From: Streptomyces hayashii
Lineage (GTDB): Bacteria; Actinomycetota; Actinomycetes; Streptomycetales; Streptomycetaceae
NCBI RefSeq assembly: GCF_024539815.1
Contig: NZ_JAHHIU010000093.1
Location: forward strand, 1 to 64,000
Length of the DNA stretch: 64,000 bases
Direction: 5' to 3'
The stretch's first letter is position 1; every line of letters starts with the position of its first letter. This document shows, in pieces, positions 1-9,239 of this stretch. The translations under genes and the position numbers were made by a program. Below the pieces are notes generated by a model. It worked only from the letters and a program-made list of their open reading frames with translations, was not told the origin of the DNA and did no database searches.

Positions 1-1
1 C

Positions 2-514
2 CGCTCGGGCGGGGGGCTGTACGACGGAACGATTCGGCAGTTGCGGCGCGTTCAGCAGGTCTTCCCGGTGGGCGCGGTGGAGGCGGAGCTGTCGGTGTGG
101 TCGCCCGAGGCGCTGGAGACACTGCTGCCGTGGTGCGAGGCGCGGGGCGTCGGGTTCCTGGCGGCGATGCCGCTCGGCAACGGCTTCCTCACCGGCACGC
201 TGAAACCCGGACAGGGTTTCGAACCGGACGACATGCGGGCCCGGCACCCCCGGTTCACCGCCGAGATGATGGCCGCGAACCAGCCGATCGTCGCCGGGCT
301 GCGCCGGATCGCCGCCCGGCACGGCGAGGGGGTGACGGCGGCGCAGGTGGCGCTGGCCTGGGTGCTGGACCGGGGCCGGCACGTCGTCCCGGTCCCGGGC
401 GCCAAGCAGGAACGCTGGGTGACGGAGAACGCGGCGGCGGCCGGGCTGCGCCTGACGGCGCAGGATCTGGCGGAGGTGGCGAAGCTGCCGGCGGCGCGGG
501 GATCGTGGGAGTGA
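2..514 (+). CDS. Aldo/keto reductase, C-terminal part (cut by window edge)
   Basis: The reading frame is open from the first bases of the window, so the true start lies to the left. A TTG at 41 is available but coding similarity clearly begins before it. The visible ~170 residues match the C-terminal half of the aldo/keto reductase TIM barrel: a strand with VGAVEAELSVWSPE, a loop with GFLAAMPLGNGFLTG, and the NADPH-phosphate-binding segment VPVPGAKQERWV followed by the final helix. The family reduces aldehydes or ketones with NADPH in the cytoplasm; the substrate cannot be read from this part. It ends about 115 bases before the next gene on the same strand. Confidence 0.85.
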   Translation, partial: RSGGGLYDGTIRQLRRVQQVFPVGAVEAELSVWSPEALETLLPWCEARGVGFLAAMPLGNGFLTGTLKPGQGFEPDDMRARHPRFTAEMMAANQPIVAGLRRIAARHGEGVTAAQVALAWVLDRGRHVVPVPGAKQERWVTENAAAAGLRLTAQDLAEVAKLPAARGSWE

Positions 515-628
515 GTGACACCCGTGGGTGACGTCTTGGCGGATCGGGAACCCGGGAGACGCGAAGTGCGTAGGACTGGGCGTAGGACGAGTGGAGCGTG
601 CCGAAGGAACCGCCGTGCCGAAGGGACC

Positions 629-1813
629 ATGATCGTGGGACGTCGAGCTGTGTCGGTCGTGTTCGCCGTGTTGGCCGGGGGCGCCCTGCTGACGACGGCC
701 GGATGTTCTTCCGGCGCCGGAGGGTCGCCGGGCGTCTCCGCCAGCGCCTCCCCCGGCGGTACGAGCGCGTCGGCCTCGCCGTCCGCCGAGCGGACCCCGC
801 CCGCGAAGGGCACGGTGACGGTGGTGCGCACGGTCGCGGAGGGCCTGAACAGCCCCTGGGGCCTGGCTCCCCTTCCCGAGGGCGGTCTGCTGGTCGCCTC
901 GCGCGACGAGGGGACGATCACCCGGGTGGACGAGAAGACGGGCGCGAGGACGGAGCTCGGCGAGGTGCCCGGCGTCTCCGCCGCCGGCGAGGGCGGCCTG
1001 CTGGGCCTCGCCCTCTCCCCCCACTACGCCGCGGACCACATGGTCTACGCGTACGTCACCACGGCCTCGGACAACCGCGTCGTGCGCATGCTCTACGACG
1101 CGAAGCGGCCGGCCGGGGACCAGCTGGGGGCGCCCGACACGATCTTCAAGGGCATTCCCAAGGGCATGATCCACAATGGTGGCCGGATCGCGTTCGGCCC
1201 TGACGGGATGCTGTACGTCGGCACGGGCGAGACCGGCGACCGGGGGCTGGCCCAGGACAGGAAGTCCCTGGCCGGCAAGATCCTGCGCCTGACCCCGGAG
1301 GGCGAACCGGCCGCCGGCGACCCCTTCCCCGACTCGCCGGTGTACTCGTACGGCCACCGCAACGTGCAGGGTCTGGCCTGGGACGCCGAGCAGCGGCTGT
1401 TCGCCTCGGAGTTCGGCCAGGACACCTGGGACGAACTGAACGCGATCGCGCCGGGCGCCGACTACGGCTGGCCGGTCGCGGAGGGCAGGAGCGCCGGGGG
1501 CGGGAGCGCGGACGCGAGGTTCCGCGACCCGATAGCCCAGTGGCACACCGACGACGCCTCCCCCAGCGGCATCGCCTACGCCGAGGGCTCGATCTGGATG
1601 GCCGGTCTCAAGGGACAGCGCCTGTGGCGCATCCCCCTCAACGGGACGACGGCCTCGGCGCCCCCGCAGGACTTCCTCAAGGGCGAGTACGGCCGGCTGC
1701 GCACGGTGGTGTCGGCGGGCGGGAACAGGCTGTGGGTCACGACCAGCAACACGGACGGCCGCGGCCACCCGAGGACGGGCGACGACCGGATCCTGGAGCT
1801 GCGGGTGAGCTGA
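629..1813 (+). CDS. PQQ-dependent sugar (glucose/sorbosone-type) dehydrogenase, lipoprotein
   Basis: The 394-residue product has a lipoprotein signal: basic start, hydrophobic core and a lipobox LTTAGC with the lipidated Cys at about residue 26, followed by a Ser/Ala/Pro-rich linker. The rest is a six-bladed beta-propeller of the soluble glucose/sorbosone dehydrogenase family, with GLNSPWGLAPLPEGGLLV, HNGGRIAFGPDGMLYVGTG, the Arg in SYGHRNVQGLAWD and EFGQDTWDELN. Family members oxidise sugars outside the membrane with pyrroloquinoline quinone, so this one probably sits on the outer face of the cytoplasmic membrane. I chose the ATG at 629 because AAGGGA precedes it and the signal peptide starts there; the upstream in-frame extension is Arg-rich. 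The sugar substrate is unknown. Confidence 0.88.
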   Translation: MIVGRRAVSVVFAVLAGGALLTTAGCSSGAGGSPGVSASASPGGTSASASPSAERTPPAKGTVTVVRTVAEGLNSPWGLAPLPEGGLLVASRDEGTITRVDEKTGARTELGEVPGVSAAGEGGLLGLALSPHYAADHMVYAYVTTASDNRVVRMLYDAKRPAGDQLGAPDTIFKGIPKGMIHNGGRIAFGPDGMLYVGTGETGDRGLAQDRKSLAGKILRLTPEGEPAAGDPFPDSPVYSYGHRNVQGLAWDAEQRLFASEFGQDTWDELNAIAPGADYGWPVAEGRSAGGGSADARFRDPIAQWHTDDASPSGIAYAEGSIWMAGLKGQRLWRIPLNGTTASAPPQDFLKGEYGRLRTVVSAGGNRLWVTTSNTDGRGHPRTGDDRILELRVS

Positions 1814-1826
1814 GCGCCGTCACCCG
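1802..1826. terminator. Short inverted repeat between convergent genes
   Basis: CGGGTGA at 1802-1808 pairs with TCACCCG at 1820-1826 across an 11-base loop, spanning both convergent stop codons. It could end transcription from both sides. There is no T tract, which is usual in Streptomyces, so this is only a structural call. Confidence 0.4.
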
Positions 1827-2065
1827 TCCTCGGCCGCCGGATCCTCTTGGGCCGGATGGGCCGGACGGGCCGGATCCTCACCCGCGGGCTTCTCCCCCGG
1901 GTCGGGATCGGCCGCCCGGACCACGACCTTTCCGGAGGCCAGGTCTATCGGCCCGTGCCCGGGATCGGCGTCGCCGACGTCCTCCCGGGTCAGCTCCAGC
2001 CGGTTCTGCTCGTCCCGGGTGTGCTTGCGGCCCGGCGCGAAGAGTTCCTCGAAGGGATTGAACAT
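1820..2065 (-). CDS. Small DUF6191-like protein
   Basis: The 81-residue protein starts MFNPFEELFAPGRKHTRDEQ and continues LELTREDVGDADPGHGPIDLASGKVVV, a pattern I recognise from a small family found widely in Streptomyces (DUF6191). The C-terminal third is low complexity, rich in Pro, Glu, Asp and Ala. No signal peptide or membrane segment is seen, so it is probably cytosolic. It lies 39 bases downstream of the LuxR-type regulator on the same strand and could share its transcript. Function unknown. Confidence 0.75.
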   Translation of the reverse strand: MFNPFEELFAPGRKHTRDEQNRLELTREDVGDADPGHGPIDLASGKVVVRAADPDPGEKPAGEDPARPAHPAQEDPAAEDG

Positions 2066-2104
2066 CGTCCTCCTCTGCCGTGCCTGCTCGCGGGCCTGAG
2101 CCCA

Positions 2105-5100
2105 TTATCGCGCGGTCACCCGGTCTTCGGCCTGCGGCGGGAACAGCCCCAGCCGGTGCGCCACCGCCGCCGCTTCGCCCCGGCCCGAGACGTCGAGCTT
2201 GGACAGGATGTTCGAGACGTGGACGCTCGCCGTCTTCGGCGAGATGAACAGCTCCTCGGCGATCTGGCGGTTGGTGCGGCCCTCGGACACCAGGCGCAGG
2301 ACGTCCCGTTCCCGGCTGGTCAGGCCCAGGGCGGCGAGCGGATCGGCGGGAGCCGCCGGGGCGTCCGTCCGGCCCGCGACGGGGGCCAGGAGCAGCCGGG
2401 CCCGTCGGCCGAGCAGGGCTACGGCGTCGGCGAGGGGGCGGGCGCCGAGGTGGGCGGCCACCGCATGGGCGAGGCGCAGGAGCTCGGCGGCCCGGTCACG
2501 CTCGGATTCGCCGCCGGTGGCGAGCAGGGCCTCGGCCAGGCGGTACCGGGTGCGGGCGAGGTCGTAGGGGCGTTCCAGGCGTTCGAAGGCGGTGACGACC
2601 TCGCACCAGTCGTCCGGGGCGGTGCGGCCCTCGGCCCGCAGGAGTTCGGCGCGGACCCAGAGTTCGTGGGCCCGCCACACGGGCGCGATCGTGACGAGCT
2701 TCTTGGCGGCGGCGCGGATCCGGGCCAGGAGGCCGGCGCGGCCGGCGTCGGCGGCGGGCAGCGCGCGGGCGTCTGCCTCGACGGAGGCGGCGGCGAGCAG
2801 CAGGGGCCACGCGTCGCGTTGGGTGCCGAGCGGGAAGCCGCGGTCGAGGACGGGCTCGACGTGGGCGCGGGCGTCCAGCGGGCGGCCCTGGGCCGCGGCC
2901 AGTTGGACGGCGAGGCGGGTGAGGGGAAGGTGGTGCTGGGGGGCGTGCTCCTGGGAGCCGAAGAAGTTCCGTCCCGCGTCGAGTTGGCGCTCGGCCTCGG
3001 TGAGATCGCCCCGCGCGAGGGCGAGCTCGGCGCGGAGGGTGGCGTGGACCCCGCGGACCGCCACGCCCTGGCCCACCCGGCCGGCGGCGGCGCACGCGCG
3101 GTCGGCCTCGTCCCAGCGGCCCAGGGAGAGCAGGGATTCGGCGAGGTTGCCCCACACCCAGGCCTCGGTGTCGGGCGGTCCGTGCCGTCGTGCGAAGTCG
3201 AGGCCCTTCTCCAGCATCGGGACGGCCTCCTGGGAGCGCCCGACCGCCTCCAGTTCGGAGGGGAGGTTGACGTAGGCGTTCAGGGCGACGGAGGGGGCGT
3301 CCTCGGCGAGGGCGCGCTCCCTGACCTCGTGCAGTTCCGCGAGCCCGGCCTCGATGTGGCCGGCGTGGACCATGAGGACGCCGAGGATCTGGCGGGCGTC
3401 GAGCTCGGTCTCGCGGGAGCCGACCATGCGGGCGTACTGCACGGCACGCTCGGCCGCGTCGTAGGCCTCGGGGCCGGGGGCGTGGATCGTCGACCAGTTG
3501 GCTATGTGGGTGAGCACTTCGGCGTGCACCGCGCTGGGCGGCAGCCCGCGCAACAGCTCCTGCGCGGTGGCCAGTTCCTCACGGCCGCTGCCCCGGCCCA
3601 GGGAGCGGGCCAGCCGGGAGCGCTGCATCCAGAACCAGGCGGCGCGCAGGGGGTCGTCCTCGTCCTCCAGCAGCCGCAGCGCCCGCTTGGCGATCTTCAG
3701 GGCGCGTTCGCGTTCTCCGCAGTAGCGGCCGGCGACGGCGGCCTCGGCCATGAGGTCGAGATAGCGCAACGGGGTGGTGGCGGGATCGCAGCCGCATGGG
3801 GGGTAGGCCTCGGTGTAGTCGACGGGGCGCAGGGCGGCCCGCACGTCCTGAGGGGCGGACTCCCACAGTTCCATGGCCCGTTCCAGGAGCCGCAACTGTT
3901 CGCTGTAGGCGCGCCGGGAGCGGGCCTCGACGGAGGCGTCGAGGACGGCGGGCAGGGCCTTGGCCGGGTCGTGGGCGTGGTACCAGTAGCTGGCCAGCCG
4001 CATGACCCGCTCGTCGGCGGGGACGAGTGTCGGGTCGTCCTGCAGGGCCTCGGCGTAGCGGCGGTTGAGGCGGGCGCGTTCGCCGGGCAGGAGGTCGTCG
4101 CTGACGGCCTCGCGGACCAGGGAGTGGCGGAAGCGGTAGCCGTCGCCGTCCGGGGTGGCGAGCAGCAGGTTGGCGTTGACGGCGGCGCGCAGCGCCTCGA
4201 TGAGGTCGTCCTCGGCGAGCCGGGCGACGGCGTCGAGCAGCCGGTACTCGACGGTGGAGCCGCCCTCGGCCACGATCCGGGCGACGTGCTGGGCGCTCTC
4301 GGGCAGCGTCTCGACGCGGACGAGCAGCAGGTCGCGCAGGGAGTCGGTGAGGCCGGTGCAGCAGCCCTCGTGGGCGGCGACGGCCAGTTCCTCGACGAAG
4401 AAGGCGTTGCCGTCGGAGCGTTCGAAGATGTCGTCGACCTGGGCCGGGTCGGGTTCGTGGGCGAGGATGCCGGCGATCTGGCGGCAGACCTCGTCACGGG
4501 TGAGGCGGGCCAGTTCGAGGCGGCGGACGGTGCGCAACCGGTCGAGTTCGGCGAGCAGGGGGCGCAGCGGGTGGCGGCGGTGGATGTCGTCGGCGCGGTA
4601 GGTGGCGAGGACGACGAGGCGGCCGGTGCGCAGGGTGCGCAGCAGGTAGGACAGGAGGTGGCGGGTGGAGGCGTCGGCCCAGTGCAGGTCCTCCAGGACG
4701 AGGACGACCGTGTGCTCGGCGGCGACGCGTTCCAGGAGGCGGGCGGTGAGTTCGAAGAGGCGGGCCATGCCCTCCTCGTCGTGGCGCCCGGTCCGGCTCT
4801 GCCCCAACTCCGGTAGCAGCCGGGCGAGTTCCTGTTCCTGGCCGGCCGCGCAGGCGGCGAGTTCGTCCGGCAGCGCGCGGCGCAGGGCCCGAAGGGCGGT
4901 GGAGAACGGGGCGAAGGGCAGTCCGTCCGCGCCTATCTCGACACAGCCGCCGAGGGCGACGACGGCGCCGCGGCGGCCGGCGGCCGACGCGAACTCCTCG
5001 ACCAGCCTGGTCTTTCCGACGCCGGCCTCGCCGCCGATGAGCAACGCCTGCTGCTCTCCCGTCGCGGCGCGGGAGAGCGCCTCGTTCAGGGTGTCCAACT

Positions 5101-5158
5101 CGTCGACGCGGCCGACGAAGACGGGGCTGACTGACCTGGTCTCCACGGGGGCGAGCAT
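2105..5158 (-). CDS. Large LuxR-family (LAL-type) ATP-binding transcriptional regulator
   Basis: From the ATG at 5158 the product is 1017 residues. Near the N-terminus is a STAND/AAA ATPase with Walker A GGEAGVGKT at about 42-50 and a Walker B-like VLVLEDLHWAD. The middle is long, Ala/Leu/Glu-rich and helical, like the TPR region of this family. The last ~65 residues are a LuxR/GerE helix-turn-helix (LTSRERDVLRLVSEGRTNRQIAE, then SPKTASVHVSNILSKL). Such regulators bind ATP and an inducer and activate nearby or pathway genes. The frame stays open upstream to 5515, but that stretch is Arg/Pro-rich and runs into the neighbouring small gene, so I prefer 5158. No strong ribosome site precedes it, so the start is uncertain. 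Confidence 0.9.
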   Translation of the reverse strand: MLAPVETRSVSPVFVGRVDELDTLNEALSRAATGEQQALLIGGEAGVGKTRLVEEFASAAGRRGAVVALGGCVEIGADGLPFAPFSTALRALRRALPDELAACAAGQEQELARLLPELGQSRTGRHDEEGMARLFELTARLLERVAAEHTVVLVLEDLHWADASTRHLLSYLLRTLRTGRLVVLATYRADDIHRRHPLRPLLAELDRLRTVRRLELARLTRDEVCRQIAGILAHEPDPAQVDDIFERSDGNAFFVEELAVAAHEGCCTGLTDSLRDLLLVRVETLPESAQHVARIVAEGGSTVEYRLLDAVARLAEDDLIEALRAAVNANLLLATPDGDGYRFRHSLVREAVSDDLLPGERARLNRRYAEALQDDPTLVPADERVMRLASYWYHAHDPAKALPAVLDASVEARSRRAYSEQLRLLERAMELWESAPQDVRAALRPVDYTEAYPPCGCDPATTPLRYLDLMAEAAVAGRYCGERERALKIAKRALRLLEDEDDPLRAAWFWMQRSRLARSLGRGSGREELATAQELLRGLPPSAVHAEVLTHIANWSTIHAPGPEAYDAAERAVQYARMVGSRETELDARQILGVLMVHAGHIEAGLAELHEVRERALAEDAPSVALNAYVNLPSELEAVGRSQEAVPMLEKGLDFARRHGPPDTEAWVWGNLAESLLSLGRWDEADRACAAAGRVGQGVAVRGVHATLRAELALARGDLTEAERQLDAGRNFFGSQEHAPQHHLPLTRLAVQLAAAQGRPLDARAHVEPVLDRGFPLGTQRDAWPLLLAAASVEADARALPAADAGRAGLLARIRAAAKKLVTIAPVWRAHELWVRAELLRAEGRTAPDDWCEVVTAFERLERPYDLARTRYRLAEALLATGGESERDRAAELLRLAHAVAAHLGARPLADAVALLGRRARLLLAPVAGRTDAPAAPADPLAALGLTSRERDVLRLVSEGRTNRQIAEELFISPKTASVHVSNILSKLDVSGRGEAAAVAHRLGLFPPQAEDRVTAR

Positions 5159-5253
5159 GGCACGCGGGAGCGAGGAGGGCCCAGCGGATATCGCCGGGCC
5201 CTCCTCCGCGGGGCGGCCGACCCCCGTGCGGCCGCCCCGCTCCACGGCGGTGT

Positions 5254-5460
5254 TCACGCCGGCCGGGGGAAGCCGAACCGGCGCGGACGGCGGATATGCG
5301 ATTCGCTCTCGGCGTCGCCGTCCGACCGCCGGTCGCTGCGTGCGGCGGCCTCGCGACGGGCGGCGCGGGCGCTGCGGACCGCCTCGTGGGCCAGTCGCTC
5401 GTCGGCGGCCCGGCGGCGCAGTTCGGTGGAACGGGCCTGGTGGAGTTCGTACTCGTACAT
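5254..5460 (-). CDS. Small basic hypothetical protein, 68 aa
   Basis: A 68-residue, very Arg/Ala-rich helical protein beginning MYEYELHQARSTELRRRAAD. An AGGGGA ribosome site lies ahead of the ATG at 5460. The type is common in streptomycetes next to regulators, but I know no function. No signal, membrane segment or metal site is visible. It is read in the same direction as the LuxR-type regulator, whose start is 95 bases downstream. Confidence 0.65.
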   Translation of the reverse strand: MYEYELHQARSTELRRRAADERLAHEAVRSARAARREAAARSDRRSDGDAESESHIRRPRRFGFPRPA

Positions 5461-5592
5461 GGTGTGTGTCCCCTGAGAGGTCGGTGTCGGGCTTCGCTTG
5501 CTGCGATGCCTCCACCTTCGTCCGCCAGGGGGGTGCGCCACATCGGGAGAGTTCCGCATCTTCGGCGGCGGGCGGCGCCTTAGACGCGCCGA

Positions 5593-5641
5593 AGGGGCCT
5601 CAGGACGGCCGTAAGGTGCTGACGGTCGGCCTAAGGCCCCT
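5593..5641 (-). terminator. Hairpin terminator downstream of the 5658-6236 gene
   Basis: AGGGGCCT at 5593-5600 pairs with AGGCCCCT at 5634-5641. The 33-base interior can itself fold, CGGCCGT with ACGGTCG including a G-U pair. The hairpin lies just after the stop of the minus-strand membrane protein gene and before the next minus-strand gene. Confidence 0.55.
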
Positions 5642-5657
5642 CGTGACGTGCGCGGAC

Positions 5658-6236
5658 TCAGCCGGCGGAGGGCAGTCCGAGCAGGGCGTCGGTGTACTTC
5701 AGGACGGCCAGCAGCAGGCCGATGACGCCGAGGGCCACGCCGGCCCAGGAGACCGACTTGATCCAGGCCGCCTGCGGACGGGCGGGGCTGCCGAAGGCGG
5801 GGCGGGCCAGCACGACGACGCCGGTGACCAGCGCGGCCAGCGCGAAGAGGCCGGCCCACAGCGCGGTGGCCTGCCAGGCGTCGCCGTAGATCACCTCCAG
5901 CTGCTTGGCGACGGTCGTGCCCGACGCGGCGGACGTCTGCAGCTGGCCGACGAGCGTCTGGCGGGCCCCGGCGAGGGTGCCGATCCAGCTGCCGGTGAGC
6001 GAGACGAAGCCGAGCGCGGCGGAGACGACGGCGCCCGCGCCCTGGCCGACGCCGACGGAGCCGTCCGCGACGGCGGCCTCGTCCTCGGCGGCGAGCTCGT
6101 CGGCGGCCTCCTGGGAGTGCGGGGCCTCCTCGGTCACCTCGTTCGCGGCGTCGGTCCCGGTGAGGGCCGCCTTCTCGTCGTCGGTCGTGGTCCCGGCGGT
6201 CTCGGCGCCGGTCTCGTCAGCAGTCTTGGTTCCCAT
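5658..6236 (-). CDS. Membrane protein with acidic N-terminal tail, unknown function
   Basis: The 192-residue protein begins with an ~80-residue acidic, Ala/Thr/Glu-rich tail, then has about three hydrophobic segments: around GAVVSAALGFVSLTGSWIG, ATALWAGLFALAALVTGVVVLA and VSWAGVALGVIGLLLAVLKY. GAGG precedes the ATG at 6236. Between the first two membrane segments is a soluble stretch that probably lies on one face of the membrane. I do not recognise the family. It reads in the same direction as the GNAT and MMPL genes upstream, 35 bases away. Confidence 0.75.
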   Translation of the reverse strand: MGTKTADETGAETAGTTTDDEKAALTGTDAANEVTEEAPHSQEAADELAAEDEAAVADGSVGVGQGAGAVVSAALGFVSLTGSWIGTLAGARQTLVGQLQTSAASGTTVAKQLEVIYGDAWQATALWAGLFALAALVTGVVVLARPAFGSPARPQAAWIKSVSWAGVALGVIGLLLAVLKYTDALLGLPSAG

Positions 6237-6271
6237 ACCTCGCACCGTACGGACGCTCTCTGAGAGGTCCC

Positions 6272-6847
6272 TTAATGATCGTTGTGAGCGGCACGCGCGC
6301 GTGCGTCGCGCCACTCCTGGGCAAGCACGGACCACACCTCCAGGTCGTGCCGCTCCCCACGATAGGGGTACGCCTGCCGGTGCACGCCGTCGCGGGTCAT
6401 GCCGAGCCGCCGGGCGACGTTCAGGCTGGGGGTGTTCCCCGCGGAGGCGATCCACTCGATGCGCTGGATCCCGCGCTGCTCCACGGCGAAGTCGATCAGC
6501 ACGCGGATGGCCCTGGTGATCAGTCCGCGGCCGGTTCCGGAGGGCTCCAGCCAGCAGCCGACCTCGCAGTTCCCCGCCGTGGCGTCGAAGTTGAGGAAGA
6601 GCACGCCGCCCACGAGCCGGCCGTCCAGCCACAGGCCGTGCAGCGAGCCGGTGTCGGCGGCCCGCATGTCGGCGTAGCGCTGGAGCACCTCGCGCGCGCC
6701 GGCCGGGTCCACGGCCTTCGAGCCGAAGGGGATGTACCGGTTGATGAACTCCCGGCCGCGTTCGAGGTGCGCGAGGAACTCCTCGGCGTGCCAGGGCTCC
6801 AGGGGACGCAGTTCGGCTCCGTCGTCACCCAGCGATATCGCGTACAT
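6272..6847 (-). CDS. GNAT acetyltransferase, RimJ/RimL type
   Basis: The 191-residue protein has the RimJ/RimL-like layout: an N-terminal strand (GAELRPLEPWHAEEFLAHLERG), the motif A region CWLEPSGTGRGLITRAIRVLIDFA with the acetyl-CoA pyrophosphate loop, then the motif B segment GIQRIEWIASAGNTPSLNVARRLGMTRDG. Family members acetylate protein N-termini or small amines with acetyl-CoA; the acceptor is unknown. I chose the ATG at 6847, preceded by AAGGAG. This start lies inside the 3' end of the MMPL gene (23-base overlap), so the two are probably translationally coupled. Confidence 0.85.
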   Translation of the reverse strand: MYAISLGDDGAELRPLEPWHAEEFLAHLERGREFINRYIPFGSKAVDPAGAREVLQRYADMRAADTGSLHGLWLDGRLVGGVLFLNFDATAGNCEVGCWLEPSGTGRGLITRAIRVLIDFAVEQRGIQRIEWIASAGNTPSLNVARRLGMTRDGVHRQAYPYRGERHDLEVWSVLAQEWRDARARAAHNDH

Positions 6848-9062
6848 CCGGCCGCGGCTCCTTCTCCAGTACGTGTGCTGCGTCCACTGCCTCGGCGAGC
6901 CTCTCATGGGCGGCGCGGCACTCGGGCGGTTCGATGCTGATCCTCGGCAGGCGCCGGTCGAGGCCGCGGGGCAGCCACCAGTTGGCGCCGCCGAGCAGGT
7001 GCATCAGCGCGGGCACCAGGAGCGTGCGCAGCACGAACGCGTCGAGGGCGACGGCGGCGGCGAGGCCGATGCCGAACATGGCGATCACCCGGTCGCCGCT
7101 GAGGACGAAGGCCAGGAACACCGAGATCATGATGACGGCGGCGGAGTTGATCACCCGGCTTGTCTCGGCGAGGCCGACCCGGACGGCGCGCCGGTTGTCG
7201 CCGGTCTCCAGCCACTCCTCGTACATCCGGCTGACCAGGAAGACCTGGTAGTCCATGGAGAGGCCGAACAGCACCGACACCATGATCACGGGGAGGAAGG
7301 GTTCGATCGGCCCGGCCCGGCCGAGGCCCAGCAGCTCGCTCCCCCAGCCCCACTGGAAGATCGCGACGACGACGCCGAACGCGGCGGCCACGGCGGCCAC
7401 GTTCATCACGGCGGCCTTGAGCGGGATGCCGACCGACCGGAACGCGAGCAGGAGCAGCAGAGCGCCCAGGGTGATGACGACCCCGACGAACAGCGGCAGC
7501 TTGCCGACGATGACGTCCGCGAAGTCGTCGTAGCCGGCGGTCACCCCGCCGACGTGCACGTCGAGGGAGGTGCCGGCCTGCGCGCGCGGCAGCACCTCGG
7601 TGCGCAGCCGGTCGACGAGTTCGCTGGTGCGCGGCGACTGCGGTGAGGACTGCGGCACGACCGTGAGGTGGGCGGCTCGGCCGTCGGAGCCGAAGGTCAC
7701 CGGCGTCACGGACGCCACGCCGTCGGCGGCGCGCAGGGCCGTGTCGAGGTTGTCCAGGGCGAGCCGGTCCTCGGCTCCCCGGACGCGGGTCACCAGGGTC
7801 AGCGGACCGTTCACGCCGGGGCCGAAGCCTTCGGCTAGGAGGTCGTAGGCCTGGCGGGTGGTGGCCGACTTCGGGGCGTTGCCCTGGTCGGAGGTGCCCA
7901 GGCGCAGGGAGAGGGTGGGCAGGGCGAGGACGGCGATGACGACGAGGGCCAGCGCGCCGAGCAGTCGGGGGTGGCGCTCGACGAACGCCGACCAGCGGGC
8001 GGCGAGCCCGGTCGGCAGCTCGGGCTGCGGCCCGTGGTCGGCGAGGCGGCGCCGTTCGCGGCGGCTGAGGGAGCGCATGCCGAGGAACGACAGCAGGGCC
8101 GGCAGCAGGGTCACGGAGGCGGCGACGGTGAGCACGACGGTCAGCGAGGCGGCGACCGCCACGCCGTTGAGGAAGCTCAGGCGCAGGGTCAGCATGCCGA
8201 GCAGGGCCAGGCACACCGTGGCGCCCGCGAAGACGACGGCGCGCCCGGTGGTGGAGACCGCGTTCTCGGCGGCCTCGGCGACCGGCAGCCCGCGTTTCAG
8301 TCCGCGCCGGTGCCGGGTGACGATGAACAGCGCGTAGTCGATGCCGACGCCGAGCCCCACGAGCAGGCCGAGCATGGGGGCGAAGTCGGCGACGGTCATG
8401 GCGTGCCCGAGCAGCGAGATCCCCGCGTAGGCGGTGCCCACGCCGACCAGGGCGGTGGCGATGGGCAGCGCCGAGGCGGCGAGCGAGCCGAAGGCGAGGA
8501 ACAGCACCACCGCGGCGACGGCCACGCCGACGATCTCGGCGGCATGACCGCCGGAGGACTCGGTGAGCGCGATCGCGCTGCCGCCCAGTTCGACCTGGAG
8601 GCCGTCGCCGCGGGCGGCCTGCGCGGTGTCGACGACGGCCTGCGCCTCGCCGCGGTCGACGTCCTCGGCGCGGCCCTCGAAGACGACGGTGGCGTAGGCG
8701 GTGCGCCCGTCCTCGCTGATCTGCGCCGAGCCCTGGCCGTCGTAGGGGCCGGCCACGGAGGCCACGCCGGGCAGGTCGGCGATCTTCTCCAGCGTGCGGG
8801 TCATGGTCTGTTCGACGTCGACGGCGCGGACGGCGCCCGCCGTGGTGTGCCAGACGACGGTGTCGCTGTCGCCGCCGAGATCGGGGAAGGCGTCGGCGAG
8901 CAGCCGCGTGGCGCGACCGGACTCGGTGCCGGGGACCTCGTAGTCGTCGGAGTACGCGGAGCCGGTGACGACGGCCGCGGTGGCCGTGCCGCCGAGGGCG
9001 AGCAGCCAGAGCAGCACCACGAGCAGGCGGTTGCGGACACACCAACGTGCGAGGGCTGCCAC
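6825..9062 (-). CDS. MMPL/RND-family membrane transporter
   Basis: The 745-residue protein has the MMPL architecture: a first membrane helix (RNRLLVVLLWLLALGGTATAAVV), a large outer loop to about residue 175, a block of five or so helices, a second outer loop, and a second helix block. Conserved family pieces include the helix with VGLGVGIDYALFIVTRHR and its counterpart SVLFGLSMDYQVFLVSRMYEEW. These proton-driven exporters move lipids, lipid-linked metabolites or antibiotics out of the cell. The start is the GTG at 9062, with GGGAG upstream. The cargo cannot be inferred because no biosynthetic gene adjoins it. The downstream GNAT overlaps its end. Confidence 0.92.
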   Translation of the reverse strand: MAALARWCVRNRLLVVLLWLLALGGTATAAVVTGSAYSDDYEVPGTESGRATRLLADAFPDLGGDSDTVVWHTTAGAVRAVDVEQTMTRTLEKIADLPGVASVAGPYDGQGSAQISEDGRTAYATVVFEGRAEDVDRGEAQAVVDTAQAARGDGLQVELGGSAIALTESSGGHAAEIVGVAVAAVVLFLAFGSLAASALPIATALVGVGTAYAGISLLGHAMTVADFAPMLGLLVGLGVGIDYALFIVTRHRRGLKRGLPVAEAAENAVSTTGRAVVFAGATVCLALLGMLTLRLSFLNGVAVAASLTVVLTVAASVTLLPALLSFLGMRSLSRRERRRLADHGPQPELPTGLAARWSAFVERHPRLLGALALVVIAVLALPTLSLRLGTSDQGNAPKSATTRQAYDLLAEGFGPGVNGPLTLVTRVRGAEDRLALDNLDTALRAADGVASVTPVTFGSDGRAAHLTVVPQSSPQSPRTSELVDRLRTEVLPRAQAGTSLDVHVGGVTAGYDDFADVIVGKLPLFVGVVITLGALLLLLAFRSVGIPLKAAVMNVAAVAAAFGVVVAIFQWGWGSELLGLGRAGPIEPFLPVIMVSVLFGLSMDYQVFLVSRMYEEWLETGDNRRAVRVGLAETSRVINSAAVIMISVFLAFVLSGDRVIAMFGIGLAAAVALDAFVLRTLLVPALMHLLGGANWWLPRGLDRRLPRISIEPPECRAAHERLAEAVDAAHVLEKEPRPDVRDIAG

Positions 9063-9239
9063 TGACGTGCTCCCGGAGGTGAATTGTGGATCTTTGACCG
9101 GGAAACAGCCCGCAAAGAACGTATGAGCGATACGGGTTCACTCTTGCAGGCGCGCGAGATCGTTTGTCGCGTTCGTGCGGCTTTTCACAGGAGTGGGAGA
9201 CAGATCACAGGACAATAACGTCCGTGCTGTCGGGGCACG

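Noticed and set aside
1847..4816. A 989-residue open frame on the plus strand opposite the LuxR-type regulator
   Set aside because: It is the antisense shadow of the regulator caused by extreme third-position G+C; composition is Gly/Gln/Val-rich without any domain.
5159..5515. Longer start for the LuxR-type regulator
   Set aside because: The extra 119 residues are Arg/Pro-rich and overlap the small gene at 5254-5460, which has its own ribosome site.
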